Positions 6,914 through 15,468 of a stretch of 38,924 nt of DNA are shown in pieces. This stretch comes from an uncultured Oscillospiraceae bacterium. GTDB lineage: Bacteria > Bacillota > Clostridia > Oscillospirales > Oscillospiraceae. Made by a program: the position numbers and the translations under genes. Position 1 is the first letter of the stretch, and every line of letters starts with the position of its first letter. A model generated the notes under the pieces. It had not been told where the DNA came from. It searched no databases and was given only the letters and a program-made list of their open reading frames with translations. The DNA is taken from NCBI GenBank assembly GCA_944387625.1, contig CALXFQ010000012.1, positions 1 to 38,924 of the forward strand, written 5' to 3'.

Positions 6914-9040
6914 TCACATCAGCGGCTCCATAGCCAGCACCGGGTGGCCCTTTTCGGTGAGCCAGTTCAGCAGTTCCTCGCAGTCGGTGGTGATGGTTTC
7001 ATCGGCCACATAGTCGGTGAAGTTCTCGATGCCGTAAAGCGCCTGGGCGGTGGCGTTCAGGCGCTCGCCCACATCGTCTTTCAGCTCCTTGGGCATCCAC
7101 ACGATCCGCTCGATGCCGCCCTCGGCGGCGATGAACTTCTTAGAGGAGATGAAGTGACGGCCGTGGCCCATGTAGCCGGGGGTCTGGACACCGCCGCCGG
7201 TACAGCTTGCCAGCTCGCCGAAGGTCATGCCCGCCGGGGTCATGCCCTTGTACTCCCGGTTCACCACGATGAAGCCGTTGCTCATCGGCTCGATGCCGCA
7301 GATGCACTCGAAACAGCCGCAGGAGGTCATGGGGTCTTCCAGGATGGAGTACAGGGTCACCTTCTCCACCGCCCCGTGGGTGGCCTCCTTGACCATCTTA
7401 TCCACGCTCTCGAACCGGCCGGTCCGCTCATCGATACAGCCCTCCTTAAAGATCGGCTGGCAGGGACCGTTGGGGTCCAGCTCATTGGTGGCCTTGGCAT
7501 CCAGCCAGCTCACCGCGCCGCACAGGCCCAGCCGCTCAGGAGTGACCACACAGCAGTGGGCCGGGGCGAAGGACTGACAGAGGATGCAGGTATAGTAGCG
7601 ATCTACGGACTCGTCGGTCATGGAGGCCAGCCGGTCGTCCCGCTGGGTGTAGCGGGGCATCGCCATCTGGTCCCGGAAGGTCTCCGCCTGGGCCGGGTCG
7701 GTGATGATCGTCACCTGGCACTTATCCACCACGGCGTCGAATTCGTTCTTCACCATGACATAGAGGACCTCGGCAAAGTCCCGGATCCGCAGACCGGCGT
7801 CAAAGGCGGCGTTGGACACCCGCACCCGGACCTGGTTGCGCTGGCCGGTGTGCATCACGCCTTCCATGTAGTTGAACCAGGCGTGGAACTTCCGCTCGAT
7901 CACCGACTCGAAGTCCACCTGCATCTTCTTACCGGCCACCTCCACGAAGGTCACCAGGGCCAGGTCCTTGGCCTGGTCCAGGTCCGGCCCGATGATGGTG
8001 ATCTTGTGGTCCTCCACTTCGCTCAGTTCCCGCATGACCACCAGCTCGGCGGTGGGGTTCTTGGAGGACCAGCACTCGTTGTGCATATCCGCCTTGCGGA
8101 TGATCTCGCCCTCGAAGGCGGCGGCGAAGGCCACCGGGATCGGCAGTTCCGTGACCTTGATCTTGATCTCCCGCAGTTCCAGGGACTTGGCAACGGTCTG
8201 GCTGTGGTCGCAGACGGACTCCAAAGCGCCGGGGACCTGCTCGCTTCCCAGGTCGATGTCCACCACCACCGGGAAGCCCAGGGCGATGGCGCCGGCACCG
8301 GCGGAGACCACCACCGCGTCGATCGGGCCGAAGGTGTTGACGAAGGCAGGGACCCGCTTCTTGGTGTATTCCAGCAGTCCTGCCAGGTCGCCGGGCTGGA
8401 CGTTGCCGAAGATCAGGGCGGCCCGGATCGCCACGGTGACCACATGGATCACCGAAGTCACATCATGGCCCAGAGGCACCACCCGGTATTCCAGGCCCGC
8501 CTTCACGCCGCCTTCCAAACACTGCTCGATCACGTCCCCTACCAGGAAGGTCAGCAGGCCCTTGGACTGGTAATCCTTGACCACCTTCACCACGTCCGCC
8601 GGGTCTTCCGCCTTGCCCAGGACCACCGCCACGCCGGGGATGTCCCCGGTGACCAGCGGCACGCCCAGGGACCGGATCACCGGGTCCGGCACGAAGCCGA
8701 TGCCGCTGTCCTGGGCATAGGGGTCGCCCCCCGCCGCCCATTTCAGGCCCTCGATGATCTCCGCCCCAACGGCGGTGGCCAGGCCCGCGTTCAGCGCCTG
8801 GCCCAGGTCCTCCTGGCCGGTGATCAGGCTCTTGAGCACCTCCACGCAGGCAGGCAGGTCCCCCAGGGTCTTGACCTTCACGCCGGTGGCGGCGTAGATG
8901 GTGGGGAAATAGTACGCCGTGTCTGGGAAGGCCACAGGATGGTCCGGGCCGTACTTGGCGATGGCATCCTTCACGGCCCCTTCGGTGAGGCCGGCGACGG
9001 CATTGCTGCCGCCATAGATCAGATCGGTCAAAACGCTCAT
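6914..9040 (-). CDS. acsB: Acetyl-CoA synthase subunit (CO dehydrogenase/ACS beta)
   Basis: 708 residues; collinear with the Moorella acetyl-CoA synthase (about 729) as I remember it. It condenses the corrinoid methyl group, CO and CoA to acetyl-CoA at the nickel A-cluster. The cluster ligands are visible: C485 and C488 (TCILCQSFAPAH), C497 and C507 (CVVTPERLGLC), and the CGC motif at 574-576 (MTSCGCFE). Other family text: YGPDHPVAFPDTAYYFPTI, AFEGEIIRKADMH, GRKFHAW-type region and GGGVQTPGYMGHGR. The N-terminus is about 20 residues shorter than the Moorella protein. The start has TTTAGGAGGAT. It follows a DUF3786 gene by 20 bases in the cooC-acsD-acsCE operon. No CO dehydrogenase subunit is in the window, so CO must come from a partner encoded elsewhere. 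Confidence 0.96.
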   Translation of the reverse strand: MSVLTDLIYGGSNAVAGLTEGAVKDAIAKYGPDHPVAFPDTAYYFPTIYAATGVKVKTLGDLPACVEVLKSLITGQEDLGQALNAGLATAVGAEIIEGLKWAAGGDPYAQDSGIGFVPDPVIRSLGVPLVTGDIPGVAVVLGKAEDPADVVKVVKDYQSKGLLTFLVGDVIEQCLEGGVKAGLEYRVVPLGHDVTSVIHVVTVAIRAALIFGNVQPGDLAGLLEYTKKRVPAFVNTFGPIDAVVVSAGAGAIALGFPVVVDIDLGSEQVPGALESVCDHSQTVAKSLELREIKIKVTELPIPVAFAAAFEGEIIRKADMHNECWSSKNPTAELVVMRELSEVEDHKITIIGPDLDQAKDLALVTFVEVAGKKMQVDFESVIERKFHAWFNYMEGVMHTGQRNQVRVRVSNAAFDAGLRIRDFAEVLYVMVKNEFDAVVDKCQVTIITDPAQAETFRDQMAMPRYTQRDDRLASMTDESVDRYYTCILCQSFAPAHCCVVTPERLGLCGAVSWLDAKATNELDPNGPCQPIFKEGCIDERTGRFESVDKMVKEATHGAVEKVTLYSILEDPMTSCGCFECICGIEPMSNGFIVVNREYKGMTPAGMTFGELASCTGGGVQTPGYMGHGRHFISSKKFIAAEGGIERIVWMPKELKDDVGERLNATAQALYGIENFTDYVADETITTDCEELLNWLTEKGHPVLAMEPLM

Positions 9041-9060
9041 ATCATATCCTCCTAAACTCT

Positions 9061-9675
9061 TTAAAGATCCGGACCCCGGATCAGTTGCAGCAAATACTTT
9101 TGCAGGCAGGAGGCGATGTAGTACACCGTCTCATAGCGCAGGAAGGCGAGGGTGTTCTTATCCCACAGCAGCGTCAGCGTCGGGGGGAACTCGTCGTCTT
9201 CGTGGTAAAATTTCAGACACATGGAAAGGCCGGGGAAGATGGGGATCTTTGCCCCCAGGTCCCCCAGGGGGATCGGGCGGCCTCCCAGGGCCTCCACCGC
9301 TTTGAAAAATCCGTCGGCCCGGTCCTCGATCGCCTGGGCCAGGGCCGTGCCGCCGATCGTCAGGCCGCCGCCGCCCACATACACCCCAGGCAGGCTGGTC
9401 ACCGGGCAGTATTCTCCGGCGGCCCGGGCATCCGGGGGGCTGTCGCAAAGCCAGTCGTAGATGGACAGGGCCTCGGCGTAGTCCGCCGGCCGGTCCGCCG
9501 GGGGAAGGAAGACCTCCCCGGTGGTCAGCGACACCGCGGCCGGCCGGCCTAAAAAGGTGGTGGTCAGCCGGTCCCCTGCCACCGTCACCCCGGCCCGGCT
9601 GGTCCAACAGCTTTCAGGATAGCCCAGGAACCGCCGCCGGGCGGCTTGCAGGGCAAGTGCGTAGTTATCCATCAT
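9061..9675 (-). CDS. DUF3786 domain protein within the acs operon
   Basis: 204 residues, no signal peptide. GGRPIPLGDLGAKIPIFPGL and FYHEDDEFPPTLTLLWDKN correspond to the C-terminal signature seen in the other DUF3786 protein at 3831-4451, and a putative substrate or metal pocket is suggested by the conserved HEDDEFPP. It lies between acsCE and acsB on the same strand. Function unknown; context suggests help with assembly, corrinoid or A-cluster maturation. The start is odd: ATG ATG at 9675/9672 lies right after a 13-bp hairpin (9686-9715), and no Shine-Dalgarno sequence sits at normal spacing, only a GGGAGGGAG inside the hairpin arm. Confidence 0.7.
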   Translation of the reverse strand: MMDNYALALQAARRRFLGYPESCWTSRAGVTVAGDRLTTTFLGRPAAVSLTTGEVFLPPADRPADYAEALSIYDWLCDSPPDARAAGEYCPVTSLPGVYVGGGGLTIGGTALAQAIEDRADGFFKAVEALGGRPIPLGDLGAKIPIFPGLSMCLKFYHEDDEFPPTLTLLWDKNTLAFLRYETVYYIASCLQKYLLQLIRGPDL

Positions 9676-9685
9676 AAAAACATAT

Positions 9686-9715
9686 AGCCGGGAGGGAGGC
9701 TTCTCCCTCCCGGCT
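9686..9715 (-). terminator. 13-bp hairpin between acsCE and DUF3786 gene
   Basis: AGCCGGGAGGGAG and its exact complement flank a four-base loop. On the minus strand it is followed by ATATGTTTTTATG. It may attenuate read-through or protect the acsCE message, and its arm is the only candidate ribosome site for the next gene. Confidence 0.6.
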
Positions 9716-9741
9716 GTTGAAGCGGGGATCGATATCCTGTA

Positions 9742-12012
9742 TTACAGCTCCAGGTAGGAGTCGGAGTACAGGGTATGGTTCTTGAAGATGTCGCAGGACT
9801 TGATGGTCTCCATCAGCCGCAGGTCGTTGGGGTTGACGATGGCGGAAGTCAGGCCCTGCATCATGGCCATAGCCACCAGGGCGGAGTCCATGATCGGACG
9901 GACGTGCTTGGGCGCGCCGTTGGAGTTATTGGACAGACCGCCGGTGGACTTCAGGCCCTCGTTGGAGAACATCTTGATGGCCTCCAGGACCTCCATCTGC
10001 TTGTCCTGCATGCCCTTGACCACCAGGAACAGCGGGTCGAACCACAGGTCGTCAGAGCTCATGCCCAGGCTCAGGCCGCGCTCGAGCATATTGTGGCAGT
10101 GCTTCATCCGCTCCTCGTTGTCCTTGGCGATGCCGTCGGCAGAGCACAGGGCGATACAGATGGCGTCGTTGGCGGCGGCCAGATCGATGTTGGAGATCCG
10201 GGAGCCGGCGTCGGCGGAGTTGACGATGGGCTTGCCGTTGGTACGGTCATAGACCTTGATACCGGCCTCGATGGCCTTCTTGTTGGCGGTATCCAGGGCC
10301 AGCGGCACGTTGTTGAAGTTCTCCTGCAGGAGCTTGACTGCCCACATCATCCGCTCGGGACCGTCCTTCTCGGCAGGTCCGATGTTCACGTCCAGATAGG
10401 TGGCGCCGGCGGCGATCTGCTGGGCGGCACGCTCCAGGATGGGCTTGGGATCGCGCTCGTCCATGGCCTTCCGGATCACCGGGGCGATGCAGTGGATCCG
10501 CTCGCCGATGGTGACGAAGGTCTTGGACTCGGGGTTGTGGCCCTTGTACTTCACGCCCATATCCACCACTTCGATCTTGGGCACCCGGGTCTCCAGCAAT
10601 TCCTCGAAGGACAGCTCCTTGACCACCTCCACGGTGGCGGCCTTGGCGGCGTTCTCCGCGGCGGCGGCCTTGGCGGCGGCCTCATACTCCTTGTCCTTCA
10701 TGTACTTGGGCAGCTGAGCGGCCTCCAGGGGACCGACCACCACGTTCCAGCCGGGCAGCTTCTCCTGGATCTCGCCCTTCATCACGGCCACCTTGCCGGG
10801 GATGATCAGGGTGCGGTTCTTGATCTTGTTCTCGATGTCCAGCTCCTCGAAGGTCTTCTTCACGGTGGAGGAGGAGAACTTACCAGCGGCCCAGGCGGTC
10901 AGCACGGACATGCCGGAAGCGTCGGTGATGATCAGGTTCACCGGCTGGTTGGACCGCTCCAGCTCGCCGGAGACCAGGAAGTAGGTCAGGGCGAAGTCCA
11001 CGGTCAGGGCGCAGGGGCTGTTCTCGTCGGCGCCGTTCAGGGGGTAGATCTTGGCCTCCACCTTCATGGGCTTCTGAGGATCGGTGAAGATGTTCTGCCG
11101 CAGGCCGTACAGGGGCAGGGCCTGGGCGTAGTCCATCTGCTCCATGACGATGATGGAGCCGTACTTCTCGGTGAACATGGAAGCGTAGGCGGTCTGCAGG
11201 TGCGCGTCGCCCTTGGCCAGCTTGCCCACGTTGACGATGGAGGGATAGCCGAAGGAACGGTCGCCGTCCTTGATGGCGGTGCGGCGGACCAGCACGGCGT
11301 TGGCCAGGGTCTGCTTGGCGGTCTTGCCGGTGACGTCCAGCACCAGGTTCTTGTTGCCCTTGCCTTCCAGCTTCTTGACCGTGTCATACAGGTCGGAGAT
11401 GTTCTCGGCGTACACGCCCAGCACCACACCGGCGGCGGTAGCCACCTCGTTCATGGCCTCCCAGTTGTCGGGGGTGGCGCCGTCCAGGATCACGTCCTTG
11501 CCGGCCACGGCCAGCGCGGCCTTGGCGCACTCCACGTCCCAGCAGGCCAGGACCAGGCTGCGGCCGGTGGCGGCGGCCTTCTGGACCAGGGCGGCGTAGG
11601 CGGCAGGATCGGTGCCGTTGTTGGCAACGTAGACGAACTCCACATACATCCGCTCGCCGATCCGCTCGTAGTCCACCTTCTGCAGGTCAGCCAGCTTCTT
11701 GTCCACTTCCTCGTCGCTCATGCAGGTGCACACGGACACGGCGAACAGGTTCTTGTTCACCAGGGTCTTCTCATGGCGGAACAGCACGGTCTCGCCGCCC
11801 AGCTTGTGCTCACCTACGGTGATGGTCTTCATGGGAGGCGCGGTCTGCTCGTTGAGCATGGCCTTCGCCTCGTCGGAGAAATAGGGGCACTTGTCGATGG
11901 ACACCGCGCCCTGGGCCACCTTCATGCAGAACGCCATGCAGGTGGGGCTGCCGCACTCCTTGCAGTTCTTCTTAGGCGACAGCTTAAAAATGTCAAGACC
12001 TTTCAAAGCCAT
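9742..12012 (-). CDS. acsC-acsE: Fused corrinoid iron-sulfur protein large subunit and methyl-THF methyltransferase (AcsC-AcsE)
   Basis: 756 residues, far longer than AcsC alone (about 446). Residues 1-60 hold the 4Fe-4S domain with C17, C20, C25 and C42. About 90-315 form the TIM barrel and about 320-445 the B12-binding domain (ITDASGMSVLTAWAAGKF). An Ala/Lys/Glu-rich linker (445-495) leads to a second complete domain (500-756) that matches methyltetrahydrofolate:corrinoid methyltransferase: TIGERIHCIAPVIRKAMDER, ATYLDVNIGPAEKD (pterin site), LALDTANKKAIEAGIKV, GGLSNNSNGAPKHVRP. The donor enzyme and the methyl carrier are thus one chain, with acsD next door as the small subunit. ATG 12012 has AGAAGGAGGAT. 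The frame runs unbroken through the linker, and codon use is uniform. Confidence 0.93.
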   Translation of the reverse strand: MALKGLDIFKLSPKKNCKECGSPTCMAFCMKVAQGAVSIDKCPYFSDEAKAMLNEQTAPPMKTITVGEHKLGGETVLFRHEKTLVNKNLFAVSVCTCMSDEEVDKKLADLQKVDYERIGERMYVEFVYVANNGTDPAAYAALVQKAAATGRSLVLACWDVECAKAALAVAGKDVILDGATPDNWEAMNEVATAAGVVLGVYAENISDLYDTVKKLEGKGNKNLVLDVTGKTAKQTLANAVLVRRTAIKDGDRSFGYPSIVNVGKLAKGDAHLQTAYASMFTEKYGSIIVMEQMDYAQALPLYGLRQNIFTDPQKPMKVEAKIYPLNGADENSPCALTVDFALTYFLVSGELERSNQPVNLIITDASGMSVLTAWAAGKFSSSTVKKTFEELDIENKIKNRTLIIPGKVAVMKGEIQEKLPGWNVVVGPLEAAQLPKYMKDKEYEAAAKAAAAENAAKAATVEVVKELSFEELLETRVPKIEVVDMGVKYKGHNPESKTFVTIGERIHCIAPVIRKAMDERDPKPILERAAQQIAAGATYLDVNIGPAEKDGPERMMWAVKLLQENFNNVPLALDTANKKAIEAGIKVYDRTNGKPIVNSADAGSRISNIDLAAANDAICIALCSADGIAKDNEERMKHCHNMLERGLSLGMSSDDLWFDPLFLVVKGMQDKQMEVLEAIKMFSNEGLKSTGGLSNNSNGAPKHVRPIMDSALVAMAMMQGLTSAIVNPNDLRLMETIKSCDIFKNHTLYSDSYLEL

Positions 12013-12029
12013 TGTATGTATCCTCCTTC

Positions 12030-12971
12030 TTACACCAGCTCAGAGATGAACTTTTTGATCGTGGCGATGGCAGCGGGATGGCGCATGATCACCGCGTCGG
12101 CGCCGCCGGTCAGGTTGGCGGCAGCGGTGGAAACTTCCATGCTGATGGCACGCTGCTCCCGGCTGCCCCAGGCGGGCTCATCTTCCTCGCTGGCGGAGGA
12201 CTCCTTCACGCCCCAGGTGTCGGTGGACACAGGCGCGATGATGGGCATCTGCAGGTCCGCGTCGGACTGGGCCAGGGCGGCCAGGCGGATACGGTCCAGG
12301 GTGGAGGCCACATACTCAAAGCCATAGCCCACGGCGGCGGTGCCGATGTTCATGACGATGCTCTCCGGCGCGATGGACAGGCCCTTGAGCATGATGTTCA
12401 GCTGCTTGGCCAGGTTGATGTCGTCGGCGGTCTCAGCGCCCACCTTCTGGCCATAGGCCAGGGCCACGGAAGCGCCTACGGTCTTGTAGTCCTCGCTGCG
12501 GGCGGACAGCACGGCGATGTTCTTGCCCTGGAGGGCCTCAGCGATCTTGCTGAACAGCTCTCCGTCCTTCTCCAGGTTCTTGCAGCCCATGATCACGATG
12601 GGCAGCGACACGGCCTCGGCCACCGCCTTGGCATCGGCCACGCAGTCGGCAACGGACCGGTCGGCGCCGTTGGGATCGGCGGACTCGAAGTGCAGGCAGA
12701 TAAAGTCTGCCCCTTCCATGGTCTCGGCACGCTTGGCGTAGTCGGCCATGGTGGCGCAGCCCTCGTAGAAGGCGCGCAGCTCAGGCGCGTCCCACTCGCC
12801 GGCCAGATCGGAGATCTCCACGCCGATCTTAGGCGCGTGCTCGATGGGCGCGTCGAAGGTGTAGAAGGGCAGCACGTTCTGGCCGCCGATGACGATGGCC
12901 TTGTCACCGGTGCCCAGGGTCACAGCGTTGATCTTGCCGCTGTAGGCCGCCGTCTTGGGAACGAAAGACAT
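12030..12971 (-). CDS. acsD: Corrinoid iron-sulfur protein small subunit
   Basis: 313 residues, a TIM-barrel protein that pairs with AcsC to form the corrinoid iron-sulfur protein carrying the methyl group to acetyl-CoA synthase. Recognisable text: AVTLGTGDKAIVIGGQNVLP, KIGVEISDLAGEWDAPELRA, GADFICLHFESADPNG, AVGYGFEYVASTLDRIRLAA, MPIIAPVSTDTWGVKESSAS. I chose ATG 12971 (MSFVPKTAAY) rather than the first in-frame ATG because AAGGGGGA lies at the right distance and family members start here. It is 17 bases ahead of acsCE and 81 bases after cooC, clearly co-transcribed. Confidence 0.95.
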   Translation of the reverse strand: MSFVPKTAAYSGKINAVTLGTGDKAIVIGGQNVLPFYTFDAPIEHAPKIGVEISDLAGEWDAPELRAFYEGCATMADYAKRAETMEGADFICLHFESADPNGADRSVADCVADAKAVAEAVSLPIVIMGCKNLEKDGELFSKIAEALQGKNIAVLSARSEDYKTVGASVALAYGQKVGAETADDINLAKQLNIMLKGLSIAPESIVMNIGTAAVGYGFEYVASTLDRIRLAALAQSDADLQMPIIAPVSTDTWGVKESSASEEDEPAWGSREQRAISMEVSTAAANLTGGADAVIMRHPAAIATIKKFISELV

Positions 12972-13052
12972 TTTGATTTCCCCCTTAAAAATGTTGGTGA
13001 TGGATATAGGACAGATCCCCGGCGATATGCCGGACATCATGTTCTACGGTTT

Positions 13053-13823
13053 TTACAGGCCCAGGGCCTCCATGATCGGCTTCAGCGCCGCCTTCATGGG
13101 ATCGGACTCCGGCAGTCTGGCCGAAGGCTCGCCCTGGCAGTCACAGCGGTAGACCTGCTCATCCTGGGGCAGGACCCCCAGCAGCTTCAGGCCGTGCTTG
13201 TCGATCTCCTCCCGGATGCCGGGGTCCAATCCCCCGCCAGGCGCCCGGTTCACGATCAGGCCCATCTGACCGGGGCGAAGATCCATCTCGTCGATCATCT
13301 CCGCCAGCCGGGCCACCGCCTGGATGCCTCGCCGGGAGCAATCGGAGATCAGGAGCATGGTGTCCACATGGGGCAAGGTGCCCCGGGCCACATGCTCCAG
13401 GCCGGCCTCATTGTCCATGACGATATAGGAATAATTCCGGGCGTACTTGTCCACCTGGGATTTGAGCACCCCATTGACATAACAGTAGCAGCCCTTGCCC
13501 TGAGTGCGGCCCATGACCAGCATATCGAAGTCATCTTCCTCGATCAGGGCGGAATTGAATTTGAACTCCGCGTAGTCGGCCTTGGTCATCCCCTTGGGGA
13601 TGGTGCCTTTCAGCTCGGCCTGGGCCATCTCCTCCCGGATCTGCCCCAGAGAGGTCTCCACCTCCACCCCCAGCACTTCGTTGAGGTTGGAATTGGCATC
13701 GGCATCCACCACCAGCACCGGGCCGTTGCCCTTTTTGCACAGGTAGTCGATGATCATGCCGCAGGTGGTGGTCTTCCCCACGCCGCCCTTGCCGGCCACT
13801 GCGATGGTATGCGGTGTCGCCAT
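13053..13823 (-). CDS. cooC: CooC/AcsF-type nickel-inserting ATPase
   Basis: 256 residues of the MinD/CooC ATPase family. A deviant Walker A (AGKGGVGKTTT, 10-20) and the Cys-x-Cys pair C112/C114 in GKGCYCYVNG, which binds metal in CooC dimers, are both present. The DADANSNLNEVLGVE and MDNEAGLEHVARGTL stretches are also typical. The protein helps load nickel into CO dehydrogenase or acetyl-CoA synthase at the cost of ATP. ATG 13823 has AAAGGAG. It is the first gene of the acs operon, directly behind a strong promoter, so maturation is co-expressed with the synthase. Confidence 0.92.
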   Translation of the reverse strand: MATPHTIAVAGKGGVGKTTTCGMIIDYLCKKGNGPVLVVDADANSNLNEVLGVEVETSLGQIREEMAQAELKGTIPKGMTKADYAEFKFNSALIEEDDFDMLVMGRTQGKGCYCYVNGVLKSQVDKYARNYSYIVMDNEAGLEHVARGTLPHVDTMLLISDCSRRGIQAVARLAEMIDEMDLRPGQMGLIVNRAPGGGLDPGIREEIDKHGLKLLGVLPQDEQVYRCDCQGEPSARLPESDPMKAALKPIMEALGL

Positions 13824-13882
13824 AAAATGAAACTCCTTTCGGCCGTAAAATGGGCGCAATACACCCATTCCGATACAACGAT

Positions 13883-13911
13883 ATCATATCACACCGCTTT
13901 CGTGATTGCAA
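13883..13911 (-). promoter_or_regulatory. Promoter of the cooC-acsD-acsCE-acsB operon
   Basis: On the minus strand TTGCAA (13906-13911) and TATGAT (13883-13888) are 17 bases apart, with an extended -10 TGA directly upstream. The GATATCATATCA 12-mer (plus strand) recurs before acsV. Confidence 0.75.
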
Positions 13912-13941
13912 GGCTCTTTTTTACAAAAAGGGGGCTTCTCC

Positions 13942-14379
13942 TCACTTCTCCGATGGCACATAGAAAAAGGTGGCGCTGGCGCTGACGCAGAGCTTTTCCG
14001 GGGCGTCCTCGTGGTACAGCCGGGCGGTGCCACGGATCAGGGACCGGGTGGCGGACAGGATCTGGACCTGCACCAGCACGTTTTTATCCGGCAGCAGCGG
14101 CCGGTGGAACTCCATATGCAGGTCGATGGTGGGGCAGGTCCCCTCCTGGGGCTTGCAGCAGGCCACCACCGTGCCGATGGACTGGTCGGCGATGGTGGTG
14201 CACAGCCCGCCGTGGACCACCCCGTGGCCGTTGCGCATCCACTGGGCGGTGCGGCACCGAAGGGTGACCACCCCGGTCCGCTCATCATAGGCCAGGGCCT
14301 CCATCCCCAGGTCCTGGGCCACGGAACCGGCCATGTGCTCGTCCACCCAGGCGATGCGCTGTTTGACTTTCTCCAACAT
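13942..14379 (-). CDS. PaaI-type hotdog-fold acyl-CoA thioesterase
   Basis: 145 residues with the PaaI/4HBT hotdog signature GHGVVHGGLCTTIADQSIGT (HGG at 56-58 and the catalytic-type acidic residue in TIAD). The family hydrolyses acyl-CoA thioesters in the cytoplasm; the substrate cannot be told from sequence. ATG 14379 has AAAAGGAG; the longer upstream frame is GC-driven noise. It lies upstream of the acs promoter on the same strand. A link to acetyl-CoA metabolism is possible but only by position. Confidence 0.85.
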   Translation of the reverse strand: MLEKVKQRIAWVDEHMAGSVAQDLGMEALAYDERTGVVTLRCRTAQWMRNGHGVVHGGLCTTIADQSIGTVVACCKPQEGTCPTIDLHMEFHRPLLPDKNVLVQVQILSATRSLIRGTARLYHEDAPEKLCVSASATFFYVPSEK

Positions 14380-14481
14380 TCGATCAACTCCTTTTCCGTC
14401 TATCATACCCCATCTCCGGGAAAATAGCAACCTAAGATCTGAGCCGACAGCTTCGGCGGGACTACGCCCCGGCCCGAAGGG

Positions 14482-14487
14482 TATAAT
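14482..14487 (+). promoter_or_regulatory. Possible -10 element for 14518-15462
   Basis: A perfect TATAAT lies 30 bases before the start codon on the plus strand, but no good -35 is visible at normal spacing. Confidence 0.4.
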
Positions 14488-14517
14488 GGCCCGGTGAATA
14501 AAGGGGAGGCATGATCT

Positions 14518-15462
14518 ATGTACTATCTTTACGCCCCGGGCAGCTGTGCCGACCACGCTCTGGAGGACCGGCTCCGGGGGACCCTCCGGCTCCTGTCCGG
14601 CCCGGCCACGTTGGTGACCTCCGCCCCGGCGGCGGCGGTGGGCTACGGGCTCACCGGCTGTCCGGCGATCGAGAGCCAACTGCCCCGCCTCCGGCGGGAG
14701 GACCGATGCCTCTCCCCGATCCCCCGGCGGGGACAGGCGCTGTGGGGCTATATGGGACCGCCCCACCGGGCCTTGGGCCGGGCGGACCGGATCTGGGCCT
14801 GGGACCGAATGACCCTGGAAGCCCTCCGGCAGGCGGGCCTGGGCCGGAAGGCCCGGCTGGCCCCGGACCCGGTCTTTCTGGTCCGGCGGCAGCTGCGGCC
14901 CCTGGCCGGGGCCTTCCGCCGGGACACGGTGGCCCTGTCCCTGGCCCCCGGCGCGTTCCGCTATGAGGCAAGGCCGGGACTGCTGTGGGAGAATCTCCAG
15001 GCGCTGGTCCGATACATCCTGGAGAAGACCCCCTTTCAGATCGCCCTGGTACCATACTGCGCCGCCCGGCACCGCAACGAAGCGCTGGTCCACCAGGCCC
15101 TTGTCCGCGCCTTCCCGGACAGGGAGCGGTTCTTCCTCCGCCCTGACGGCCCCAGCCCCCAGCTTCGGGGGGACCTTTCCCTGTGCCGGATGGGGGTGGG
15201 GATGGCCGGGGCGGCGGTGGCCTGGACCTGCGGGGTCCCGGCGCTGTGCCTGGGGGCGGACCTGCACGCCATGGGCCTGGCCCAGTCCCTTTTCGGGGAC
15301 TGGCGGGAGGTGGTGGTGCCGATCCGGAGCCTGTACAGCGGCCAGGACCTGACTGCCCGGTTCCGCCGGTTCCTTGACCGGGAAGACCTGCTTCGGAAGG
15401 CTTTGGAAAAAAATATCCCACTCTGCCGGCAGTACGCCGAAGAGTGGGATATGGAGCTGTGA
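14518..15462 (+). CDS. Polysaccharide pyruvyl transferase-like protein
   Basis: 314 residues. The C-terminal third, with LCRMGVGMAGAAVAWTCGVP followed by ALCLGADLHAMGLAQSLFGD, and the central LAPDPVFLV and VALSLAPG, fit the polysaccharide pyruvyl transferase (CsaB/WcaK-like) fold, a GT-B-like enzyme that adds pyruvate ketals to cell-surface sugars. The normal HxR-type motif is not obvious, so activity is uncertain. GGGGAGG precedes ATG 14518 by seven bases; a second ATG six bases earlier is out of frame. The gene is strongly Arg/Gly/Pro-biased like the surrounding GC-rich DNA. It is a single gene, divergent from the thioesterase and convergent with the XRE regulator. Confidence 0.6.
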   Translation: MYYLYAPGSCADHALEDRLRGTLRLLSGPATLVTSAPAAAVGYGLTGCPAIESQLPRLRREDRCLSPIPRRGQALWGYMGPPHRALGRADRIWAWDRMTLEALRQAGLGRKARLAPDPVFLVRRQLRPLAGAFRRDTVALSLAPGAFRYEARPGLLWENLQALVRYILEKTPFQIALVPYCAARHRNEALVHQALVRAFPDRERFFLRPDGPSPQLRGDLSLCRMGVGMAGAAVAWTCGVPALCLGADLHAMGLAQSLFGDWREVVVPIRSLYSGQDLTARFRRFLDREDLLRKALEKNIPLCRQYAEEWDMEL

Positions 15463-15468
15463 TCTTCC

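Noticed and set aside
9775-13985. Long plus-strand open frames opposite acsCE, acsD and cooC
   Set aside because: Composition (runs of Gly, His, Val, Leu) is the mirror of the real genes; no ribosome sites or family motifs.
14380-15267. Minus-strand extension of the thioesterase frame to more than 400 residues
   Set aside because: The upstream part is antisense to the pyruvyl transferase-like gene and has no family match; the good ribosome site is at 14379.
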